From Candidatus Woesearchaeota archaeon (GTDB lineage: Archaea > Nanobdellota > Nanobdellia > Woesearchaeales > J091), in the NCBI GenBank assembly GCA_003695045.1, contig RFJB01000004.1, positions 1-6,432 of the forward strand: DNA of 6,432 nucleotides, given 5' to 3'. A program made the position numbers and the translations under genes. The notes beneath the pieces were generated by a model, which searched no databases, was not told the origin of the DNA, and saw only the letters and a list, made by a program, of their open reading frames with translations. Positions 1 through 6,321 of the stretch are shown in pieces. Positions within the stretch are counted from its first letter, which is position 1. The number at the start of each line of letters is the position of its first letter.

Positions 1-1248
1 CTTGCTGACTACAACCAGAATGAGAATGCCCCGAAGGTTGTCGCTCTGAGAAATATTGACCAGTCGGAAAAGATAATGTTCATGATTGCCGAAATATTCG
101 TTGTCTGCGTCAGGATACTCCGCCATGTTTCTGAATTGATAGGGGACAACTCCAAGAGATGGGCGGGAGAGACCCTGATAAATGAGATAAGGAAATGGAT
201 TGAGGATATAATCAGCCAGCTCCATGACTTCATGAGAGTCAGGTATCACGAAGCAAAGAACACTCTCAAGAGCGAAGAGAATCTCATAGATGCGGACAAG
301 GAGTTTGTAAGAAAGCTCATGGAAGAGTTTGAGAAGGCAAAGGACGAACTCAACAACTGGAAGAAAGGCGAGAAGAATCTTTCGGAGATTCTTGACCAGC
401 TTGCCAGCATGGTTCTGAAACTTGCTTCTCCGCGTGCTCTTAAAGAAATCAAAGAGGAAAAGCCGCCCCACCTATTCGGGGACAGGTCGCTGATAAGCAT
501 AGAACTCAGGAACATAGTGCTATTAAGAGAGGGACTCAAACAGCAGATCAGAAACATAAATTACATCATTACATACTTCACAGAGAATGAATTGAAGCCT
601 GATAACTTCGGGCACAAACGGATAGCGCTTACGGGACCCACAGAGGATTTCAAAAGACCTCTTGAGCAGTTAAAGGAGGACTGGGAAAACAAGAAGAAAG
701 AACTGGAACCCAAGCTGAACGACATAAGTCAGCAGACCACAAGGCATGCGGAGTATTGGAGCAGCCAGCTTGAGGACCTCGCAAAGTTCAGAGAGAGAGC
801 AGAGGAGGTCCGGGAGGAAATTGCGAATTATCCGACAAGCGAGACATTCCCCGAGGAAAGCAAACAGTATTACCTGGAACATGCTATTGATCCGGAAATC
901 AGAAGAATACTCACTGAGATAAACGACTTTGTGACTGCCATTGAGAACATATTATGGAACCTCCGGTTTGACCCGGGAATCAGCGGCAAACTGGTGCTGT
1001 CGGTTATTGACGCCATAATCAAAGGGGCGCAACTTTCAGGCACGCCGGAGGGAAGGAGACGGCTGGACAATGAGGGCAACACGGTTGAAGGGCTTGTCAG
1101 ATTCCTCATCTCAGAGATGGGCCATGTGAGCAGGAAAGAGCCCGAAAAGCGAAACGAGGAAGCGCACAGAGAAGCAGTGAAGAAGATTGAAGACGCCGTG
1201 AAGGCAATAAACAGGGCGTGGAAAAAATCAAAACTTAACAGGGCATAG
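1..1248 (+). CDS. Helical, charged coiled-coil protein of unknown function (5' end outside window)
   Basis: Unrecognised protein; 415 residues are visible. The frame is open from base 1 with no stop, and the first internal ATG (position 76) has no Shine-Dalgarno sequence, so the true start is probably upstream and residue numbers here count from base 1. The visible N-terminus has a hydrophobic helix (about 26-42). It is followed by long Glu/Lys-rich stretches with coiled-coil character (about 81-140 and 215-275). A less charged, possibly globular segment (about 305-365) contains the only dense Gly/Pro positions, and a Lys/Glu/Arg-rich helical tail (about 375-415) ends the protein. No signal peptide can be judged, and no enzymatic motif or convincing transmembrane span is visible. 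It ends TAG four bases before the next ATG, so the two genes are almost certainly co-transcribed and possibly translationally coupled. A structural or scaffold role is inferred from composition and neighbours only. That it is a coding region is nearly certain; its function is unknown. Confidence 0.9.
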   Translation, partial: LADYNQNENAPKVVALRNIDQSEKIMFMIAEIFVVCVRILRHVSELIGDNSKRWAGETLINEIRKWIEDIISQLHDFMRVRYHEAKNTLKSEENLIDADKEFVRKLMEEFEKAKDELNNWKKGEKNLSEILDQLASMVLKLASPRALKEIKEEKPPHLFGDRSLISIELRNIVLLREGLKQQIRNINYIITYFTENELKPDNFGHKRIALTGPTEDFKRPLEQLKEDWENKKKELEPKLNDISQQTTRHAEYWSSQLEDLAKFRERAEEVREEIANYPTSETFPEESKQYYLEHAIDPEIRRILTEINDFVTAIENILWNLRFDPGISGKLVLSVIDAIIKGAQLSGTPEGRRRLDNEGNTVEGLVRFLISEMGHVSRKEPEKRNEEAHREAVKKIEDAVKAINRAWKKSKLNRA

Positions 1249-1252
1249 CAAG

Positions 1253-4200
1253 ATGGCTGAAGAACAGGACAGGAAGGAAGGGATAAGAAAGCTTTTGGGA
1301 GTTCTCAACTCCATAGCAGAGTCAAAAGCTTTTGAAGAGTACAACCTTCCCCTCATCGAAGCATTCAAGTACGTTTTCCTCTCCCGCAAAGAAGAGAATG
1401 AATTTCTCATTCTTGAACTGAATAAAAAGGATGAAGAACTTTCAAGGCGGCTGTCTGACATGACCAGAGCTGCTGAGAGGGAGGTTCAGGACATAACAAC
1501 CGGCGCGGAGAACATAAAGAAGAGGATTGACGACCTGAGGGCCCTTGGAAGAGTAGTTGCCGACCTCATAGCCAGAATCAATGATGAATCCGCAAAATCC
1601 AAGGATGAGACCCTTGCAAAACTTGAGGCGATTCAGGAAAAGTACGACAGGGAGTTTGCGGCCACCGAGAAGATAAAAGACCCTGAAGAGAGAAAAAAAG
1701 AGCAGGAGAGAATAAAGAGAAGAAGAATAAAGGTTGACAGAGCAGTAATACGAGAGCGGCGGAAGCTTGCGTTAATGGGAAAAGATGTGGATGCTGCCCG
1801 TGAGCTCAGGGAAAAGCTCAAAGAGAAGATGCAGGAGCTTGCTGGCAAGCTTGGAGAGGACTACAAAGTCATATCAGACCTGACCAGGGAGAAGTATGAC
1901 AAGGCACTGCACTTTGCCAGCGAACGCTTCGAAATTTACAAGGAAATAATACGAAGATGCCTAATAGAGGGAAAAGTCGTAAAAGAATTGTGGGAGGGGT
2001 ACTCAGAACTTCTTCTGCCGACCGTTCAGGACAATTATGAGATTGCAGAGAAACAGACGAGGGAACTCAACAGAATTATAGCAGTCGTCAACAGGGAAGG
2101 CAGCGTAAAATTCGAAGTTCCGGACAGAAAGATGCAACCGGACAGCGCGCTTGCAGAAGCTGTCAAAAACCTCAACAAGAACTTTGATATGCTGACCTTT
2201 GAGAATGTTCTTTACATGGGATGGCAACTGCTCCTCCTTCCAGGAGCGTCGCTGAAGAAGTCGGAAATCAAAAAAGCCCTAGAGGAAATGAGAAAGTTTG
2301 ACGCTCTCAGCGCTTCCAAATCCGGATCTGCGAACATACCCGGGGAAACACTTGCATTTATGAATCGCATCCTGAAATCATGGCAGGAGGATATAGGAGT
2401 TGCAGGCAGTCCCGGACAGAACACAGGATTCATAACGGAAGTGCTTGAGAATGTTTACACTAAGAACATGGAGGAACTCACCCAGTTGAGGGCAAACCTT
2501 ACCCGCGGAAACACAAGCGGAGCCAAAAAGAGCGAAATAGGAGAGGCAATCTCCACTGTTGACGAGACAATATCCCTTATAGCAAAGTACCGCCAGGGGC
2601 TTGGACCTCTGAAACTGCATGAAAAGGAATTCTCCGGACTGGCAAAGCAGATGCGCCTTACTATCAAGAGGGAAGGCAAGATTCAGGTGACAACAAATCT
2701 ATTTGCAGACATTATCAAGAGGAGGTCATTGTATGATAATGGGCTGTCTGATGTCCTGAAAGAGCAGATAAAAAATCAGAAGAGCATAATAAGCCGAAAA
2801 CTGCAGATATACGAGTATCTCCTGTGCAAACATCTTGTTCCCCCCGAAAGGCTTGCCGGATTTTACCAGTCCTACTTCCATTATGTGCTGGCATCAAAGA
2901 GCCGGAGAAAAAAACTTGCAAAAGACCTGACCAATGTCCTGAACGACAAGCTTGAGAAGTGCAAATGCAAGCTCCTGACCCTGCAGATGCCAAAGATTCC
3001 GGCGTTGTTGGAAGAGAGAAGAAAGAGGGAAGAAGAAGCGAAGAAGAAAGCCGGGAAAGAAGCGGAAAAGGAAAAGAGCAGAACTGAAGAGGAAGCGGCT
3101 GATGCGAAAGAGGCGGAAAAGACCGTGGAGGAGATTCTCGGTCCGGAAGAAGAATCCCCTGAAGCCAGCGAGGAAGAGGCAGGTTCCGGAGAAATGAAGG
3201 GCAAGGCAGCCGCTATCCGGGCAGAACTTGAAAGAACGAAAAAGGAAGTCGAAGATATTCTCAGAGAGTTCAGAGAAAAGAGCGAAGAGGAGAGAATAAG
3301 ACGCTTTGAATGGTACGTTGTAAAGGCGGACAACAGGATAAGGTATCTGATGAGAATTGCGTTGTCTGTTGAATCCGAAGAGAAGGATGGTGCGCTGAAA
3401 AGAGCGCTCCTTGAGGAAATCTCAGAGATATGCGCAGACCTCTGCATTCTGACAGTTGAGTCGCTTGAAGCGGTCAGAAAACTGGCTGTTGACAGGAGAA
3501 ACATCAGAGCCGCGCTTGAGATTTCTGCTGTCAGCATGCATTTCCTTGAGAAACTGCTCAAGATTGTAGGAGAGAACGGGAAGAAGCTTTCAGAGCAGGT
3601 TGAAAGAATAATAAGAATCCGTGGAAAGCTGGAAGAAAAGCTGAAACAGATAGCGCCGGAAACTGCCGGAGAAGAGGGACTGGACAACACTTTGTGGAAT
3701 GCCTTCCGCGGAATAAAGTACGGCTCCCAAGTTGTTGAGATGCTCAGGTTGTGGGAGAAGTATTCCTATGGAAGGAAGGTTGATAAGATTCGCAGAGAAG
3801 CCGACAAGCTCAGGGAAAGCACAGATGTTTACTTAAATGAGATGATTGAGAACCTTGAGAGATACTCGAAAGGTTACCCTCTGCCCGACATGAGAACAGA
3901 CGAATTGAGGATTCTGGAAACGGCTGCGCATCTCATGATTAAAGAAGCAAAGGACAAAGTCAGTCCCTCAAAGGACCTTGTTCTTCTGTTGTCGCACTTG
4001 TTTGGAATGCGGGCTGAGGAGTATTCCAATCTGAAGAACAGGATACTTGGAATTATTGAGAAGGATGTTATGCGGAAGGAGAATTCAGAATTATCCTCTC
4101 TCGCGAATGTTGTGACGGGGCATGAAGGAGTGTGCAGGCGATGGCAGAGCAATGCACTCCAGTTCTGGAACAGGATAAGAGAGGCGGAGAAAAAGATAAG

Positions 4201-4726
4201 AGACCTTTGCGTGCAGAGCGAGAGAATAAACAGGGAAATCACGGAAAATGCCGGAGAAAACTTTGAAAGATTTGAAGAACTGGAGAATGAAAGAAGAAAG
4301 GTTCTTGATGCGTTCTTCAAATACTGCGACTGGTATGTGAAAGCGGTAAGGCCTTACATTGCTGCTTACATGAGAGCCCTTGAGAGCCAGGCAGAAAAGA
4401 GAATTGACGCTTATGCCCTGCTTGCAACCTACTATGAATTGTTTGGAAACCAAGAGGAGTTGAATTCTCTGGGCTCGCTGTGGACTGCCTACTCGCAGTT
4501 CCTGCATCCGATTGAGGAGATTAACTGGGCCGTGGCTTTCAAGAGCGGCGAGAAATTGAAAGAGAAAATCAGAGAGCAAACTGACGGAAGGGCTCCATTC
4601 AAGCTGGACGCATTTTCAATCCCCCCTAACTTCAGGGAGAGAGCGAGAAAGATTTTGGAGGATCCGAAGATAAACATTGATAAAGCATTTGAACTGTTTG
4701 AACAGTGGGTCAAAGAGAACAGATAG
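1253..4726 (+). CDS. Very large (1157 aa) two-armed helical coiled-coil protein, unknown function
   Basis: Unrecognised protein, predicted to be almost wholly helical. ATG 1253 is the only usual start codon between the upstream in-frame stop (TAA 1208-1210) and the body of the frame. No good Shine-Dalgarno sequence precedes it, so translation may depend on ribosomes ending the previous gene four bases upstream. Arm 1 (about 1-586) has dense coiled-coil stretches at about 50-115 and 120-230. A more mixed region with Gly, Pro and aromatics follows (about 240-545), then a basic segment containing Cys-Lys-Cys (570-572). A low-complexity Glu/Lys/Ala linker (587-650) ends in an acidic Pro/Ser/Gly patch. 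Arm 2 (about 651-1157) is again helical and richer in Trp/Tyr. No Walker A motif, zinc cluster or ABC signature is visible, which argues against an SMC/Rad50-type ATPase despite the layout. No membrane span or signal peptide is seen. Inferred to be cytoplasmic and structural. What it binds cannot be told from the sequence. Confidence 0.95.
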   Translation: MAEEQDRKEGIRKLLGVLNSIAESKAFEEYNLPLIEAFKYVFLSRKEENEFLILELNKKDEELSRRLSDMTRAAEREVQDITTGAENIKKRIDDLRALGRVVADLIARINDESAKSKDETLAKLEAIQEKYDREFAATEKIKDPEERKKEQERIKRRRIKVDRAVIRERRKLALMGKDVDAARELREKLKEKMQELAGKLGEDYKVISDLTREKYDKALHFASERFEIYKEIIRRCLIEGKVVKELWEGYSELLLPTVQDNYEIAEKQTRELNRIIAVVNREGSVKFEVPDRKMQPDSALAEAVKNLNKNFDMLTFENVLYMGWQLLLLPGASLKKSEIKKALEEMRKFDALSASKSGSANIPGETLAFMNRILKSWQEDIGVAGSPGQNTGFITEVLENVYTKNMEELTQLRANLTRGNTSGAKKSEIGEAISTVDETISLIAKYRQGLGPLKLHEKEFSGLAKQMRLTIKREGKIQVTTNLFADIIKRRSLYDNGLSDVLKEQIKNQKSIISRKLQIYEYLLCKHLVPPERLAGFYQSYFHYVLASKSRRKKLAKDLTNVLNDKLEKCKCKLLTLQMPKIPALLEERRKREEEAKKKAGKEAEKEKSRTEEEAADAKEAEKTVEEILGPEEESPEASEEEAGSGEMKGKAAAIRAELERTKKEVEDILREFREKSEEERIRRFEWYVVKADNRIRYLMRIALSVESEEKDGALKRALLEEISEICADLCILTVESLEAVRKLAVDRRNIRAALEISAVSMHFLEKLLKIVGENGKKLSEQVERIIRIRGKLEEKLKQIAPETAGEEGLDNTLWNAFRGIKYGSQVVEMLRLWEKYSYGRKVDKIRREADKLRESTDVYLNEMIENLERYSKGYPLPDMRTDELRILETAAHLMIKEAKDKVSPSKDLVLLLSHLFGMRAEEYSNLKNRILGIIEKDVMRKENSELSSLANVVTGHEGVCRRWQSNALQFWNRIREAEKKIRDLCVQSERINREITENAGENFERFEELENERRKVLDAFFKYCDWYVKAVRPYIAAYMRALESQAEKRIDAYALLATYYELFGNQEELNSLGSLWTAYSQFLHPIEEINWAVAFKSGEKLKEKIREQTDGRAPFKLDAFSIPPNFRERARKILEDPKINIDKAFELFEQWVKENR
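3011..3202 (+). other. Low-complexity charged linker inside the 1157-aa protein
   Basis: Residues 587-650 consist mostly of Glu, Lys, Ala and Arg. The stretch begins with a basic/acidic mixed helix (EERRKREEEAKKK) and ends in an acidic, Pro/Ser/Gly-containing patch (residues 630-647). The first part could form a single charged alpha-helix. The second is likely disordered. It divides the protein into halves of about 586 and 507 residues, as a hinge or spacer would. The opposite strand here looks like a long Ser/Phe-rich open frame, which is only the complement of GAA/GAG/AGA codons. Confidence 0.75.
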
Positions 4727-4743
4727 CGTTACCACTCAGCAAA

Positions 4744-4760
4744 CAAAACATTTAAATAGG
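4744..4760 (+). promoter_or_regulatory. Archaeal promoter (BRE-like A-rich stretch plus TATA box)
   Basis: TTTAAATA at 4751-4758 sits in the only intergenic gap of the window and is preceded by an A-rich stretch (CAAAACA, 4744-4750) where a TFB-recognition element would lie. With the usual archaeal spacing of about 25 bases from box to start site, transcription would begin near 4778-4783. That leaves a leader of about 20 bases containing the ribosome binding site at 4787-4793. The promoter would drive the 360-aa coiled-coil gene and the membrane-protein gene behind it. The core ATTTAAAT is palindromic, so its direction is inferred from the A-rich side and the gene downstream. No clear terminator for the preceding gene is visible in the gap, so read-through from upstream is also possible. 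Confidence 0.75.
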
Positions 4761-4786
4761 GGAAAATTGAGAGAAATAATGAACAC

Positions 4787-4793
4787 GAGGTGA
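4787..4793 (+). promoter_or_regulatory. Ribosome binding site deciding the start at 4800
   Basis: GAGGTGA is a seven-base match to the sequence complementary to the 3' end of archaeal 16S rRNA. An in-frame ATG at 4794 touches it directly with no spacer, while the next ATG at 4800 has a six-base spacer. The gene at 5915 uses the same six-base spacing, so 4800 is preferred. Confidence 0.8.
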
Positions 4794-4799
4794 ATGGTT

Positions 4800-5882
4800 A
4801 TGGGTTTTCAGCTTGAACGAAGGATTGGAAAATACAGGATTAAGTTCTTTGAAAATTTGCAGAACAAGTACAAGGCAAAGCATCTTGTCAACGGCCTCAA
4901 AGAGCTCAGAAAGCTTATTGAGGAAAAGATAAAACAGGACGTGGAACAGCATTATGTAGAAAAAGCGCTCAAGGAAGAAGAGGAAGCCGTTAAGCAGATA
5001 AAAGAGATAGAGGAAGCGACCGGAATCCTCATGAGAAACATATTTGTTGAAGAAGACCAGGAGCTCCAGGATCTTGAGAAGTGGGAGAAGAACATTCTCC
5101 TGGCTTTGAAAAAGTACCACAGCATTCTCTCCCGCCTCTATGACCAGATGAAAAAGGAGGGAAGGGAAGAAGAGGCAAAGAAGCTTGACGAAGAACTCAG
5201 GAACTTCCAGGAGAGGTTTGCGCACCTGATTATTGAGGACGCCGAGAAGAGAGAAAAATACCTGAGGGAAGAATACAAGAAGTTCTTTACCGTGCTTGCC
5301 GCCGCTGAGCATCCCGAAGAAGAGAAGTTTATGGAGTCGATAACCGCTTTCTGGAAGGATGAGAATGCGAGTTATCTGGATTACTGGCTTATCAGGAGAG
5401 AAGCGAGGGAAGAACTGAAGATTGTGAAGAAAGAGAAAAAGGAGCATGAGAAGGAATACAAGCGGATTACAACATGGATCAGCGACCTCGACAAGGAACT
5501 GGACAAGGCAGAGTATCATAAAGACAGGAAGCTTGCAGGCATTATCCATTCGGAAATCCTCCAGATTACAAAGGATGTCGCCAGGCTTGCTGAAATGTTT
5601 GACAGGGCAAGCAAGATGGCTCACAAAGCAATAATGAGAATTGTCATTCTCGACCTGTCCCTGCTTGCCCTTGCCAAGGAGCTCATAAGAGGAAACATGG
5701 AGTACGTAAAGCAGATACTCATGCCGAAGAGCGATGTTGAGAAGGTAAATGAAGAAGTGAGCAAAGACCTTGTGAAAGAGATTGATGACATGATAAGAGA
5801 GTATGCGCAGGCAATAAGAATTGAGCTGAGAGAGCTTTACAGAACAGAAGACCTGGCAAAAAAGATAGCCAAAGCCGCCTGA
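4800..5882 (+). CDS. Coiled-coil protein (360 aa) of unknown function
   Basis: Unrecognised helical protein with very high Glu/Lys content. The start at 4800 (MGFQLERR...) is chosen over ATG 4794 because the Shine-Dalgarno sequence ends at 4793. After a basic N-terminus come charged helical stretches at about 35-75 and 113-163. An aromatic-rich patch (about 184-197, with FW and YW) interrupts the charge, followed by another highly charged coiled-coil region (about 200-245). A hydrophobic helix at 278-292 contains Arg280 and Asp285, so it looks more like a packing or oligomerisation core than a membrane span. A final amphipathic helix leads to a Lys/Ala-rich end. No signal peptide, nucleotide-binding or metal-binding motif is visible. 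It has its own promoter, and the membrane-protein gene starts 32 bases after its stop with no visible terminator, so the two probably form a transcript. A partner or membrane-proximal scaffold role for that membrane protein is inference from position only. Confidence 0.95.
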   Translation: MGFQLERRIGKYRIKFFENLQNKYKAKHLVNGLKELRKLIEEKIKQDVEQHYVEKALKEEEEAVKQIKEIEEATGILMRNIFVEEDQELQDLEKWEKNILLALKKYHSILSRLYDQMKKEGREEEAKKLDEELRNFQERFAHLIIEDAEKREKYLREEYKKFFTVLAAAEHPEEEKFMESITAFWKDENASYLDYWLIRREAREELKIVKKEKKEHEKEYKRITTWISDLDKELDKAEYHKDRKLAGIIHSEILQITKDVARLAEMFDRASKMAHKAIMRIVILDLSLLALAKELIRGNMEYVKQILMPKSDVEKVNEEVSKDLVKEIDDMIREYAQAIRIELRELYRTEDLAKKIAKAA

Positions 5883-5901
5883 AAAGGCAGGTCTTCAAAA
5901 A

Positions 5902-5908
5902 GAGGTGA
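5902..5908 (+). promoter_or_regulatory. Ribosome binding site for the small membrane protein
   Basis: GAGGTGA, followed by T, gives an eight-base match to the archaeal anti-Shine-Dalgarno complement, six bases before ATG 5915. Two consecutive ATG codons (5915 and 5918) follow. The first has the same spacing as the upstream gene and is preferred. Confidence 0.85.
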
Positions 5909-5914
5909 TTTTCA

Positions 5915-6319
5915 ATGATGGAGCCAAAGGATTGGATTTCCGGCTTTACCGGACTTGTTGTTTTTGCAGCGGGCCTGCTGCCGCTTCTCGCAAAATTCGG
6001 AGTGGGTCCTGCATGGTTCTCTCTGGGTTTTCTCAGCGTGGGAATACTGAAATACCTTGTCGCGGGCTTCGGATTCTACCTGATTATAAACTCAATGATC
6101 GAGATTACCAACAGCAACTCAATTGGATGGATCTCCGCAATTGTTGCAGTGGTTGTCATAATAGCAGGACTGCTGCCTACGCTTGCTTCTTTTGGCGTGG
6201 GTCCCGCATGGTTCTCGCTCGGGTTCCTGTCAAGCGAGACGATGCTGGTTGTTTATCAGGTGCTCTTCCTGATTGAAGGCCTGTTCCTGATGATAGCAGC
6301 ATTCGCAATGGAGATGTAA
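5915..6319 (+). CDS. Four-helix membrane protein built from a 65-residue tandem repeat
   Basis: Unrecognised integral membrane protein of 134 residues. Hydrophobic helices are visible at about 8-26, 44-64, 72-90 and 111-131. It is a direct internal duplication with a period of exactly 65 residues. W7-I8-S9 corresponds to W72-I73-S74, and the core at 19-41 corresponds to 84-106 with 21 of 23 residues identical (differences L24/T89 and K27/S92). The shared core includes FGVGPAWFSLGFLS, which lies between the two helices of each repeat and could be a re-entrant or interfacial segment. Each unit has two helices, so both copies should share the same membrane orientation. Lys27 and Lys46 flank the first core and would favour a cytoplasmic side by the positive-inside rule, but Lys5 and the Lys-free second copy weaken that. 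Glu121 lies within the last helix. No cleavable signal peptide or catalytic motif is seen. It follows the 360-aa coiled-coil gene in the same transcript and may be its membrane anchor (inference). A small channel or transporter-like subunit cannot be excluded. Confidence 0.93.
   Translation: MMEPKDWISGFTGLVVFAAGLLPLLAKFGVGPAWFSLGFLSVGILKYLVAGFGFYLIINSMIEITNSNSIGWISAIVAVVVIIAGLLPTLASFGVGPAWFSLGFLSSETMLVVYQVLFLIEGLFLMIAAFAMEM
5933..6127 (+). repeat. Internal protein-level repeat, copy 1 (65 codons)
   Basis: Codons 7-71 of the membrane protein, from W7 to G71. The near-invariant core is codons 19-41 (5969-6037). Conservation is in the protein rather than the DNA: of the 21 core residues shared with copy 2, 14 use a different codon. 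Confidence 0.9.
6128..6316 (+). repeat. Internal protein-level repeat, copy 2 (63 codons)
   Basis: Codons 72-134 of the membrane protein, from W72 to the C-terminus. The core is codons 84-106 (6164-6232). It directly abuts copy 1 in register. After the core the two copies diverge: copy 1 continues with VGILKY and copy 2 with SETMLV, though both return to a hydrophobic helix. Confidence 0.9.
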
Positions 6320-6321
6320 AG

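Noticed and set aside
76..78. ATG at 76 as the start of the first gene
   Set aside because: The frame is open from base 1 with protein-like sequence, and no Shine-Dalgarno sequence or TATA box precedes this ATG.
2960..2968. Cys-Lys-Cys in the giant protein as part of a zinc site
   Set aside because: No second Cys/His pair lies at a suitable distance, so a metal site is not supported.
2881..3690. Long minus-strand open frame (269 codons) rich in Ser and Phe
   Set aside because: It lies opposite the charged linker and arm 2 of the 1157-aa gene. Its Ser/Phe/Leu composition is what the complement of AGA, GAA and GAG codons gives, and the + strand frame is far longer and well formed.
4752..5624. 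Minus-strand open frame of 290 codons, Leu/Phe-rich
   Set aside because: It is antisense to the 360-aa coiled-coil gene and ends inside the TATA box. Its hydrophobic look comes from the complement of Glu/Lys codons. The + strand gene has a promoter and an ideal ribosome binding site.
5631..5685. Hydrophobic helix in the 360-aa protein as a membrane span
   Set aside because: The uncharged run is short and contains Arg280 and Asp285; it better fits a buried helix of a soluble bundle or coiled-coil core.
5905..6276. Second + strand frame overlapping the membrane-protein gene (123 codons)
   Set aside because: Its start overlaps the ribosome binding site of the 5915 frame. The codon differences between the two repeats are synonymous in the 5915 frame, which shows that frame is the one under selection.
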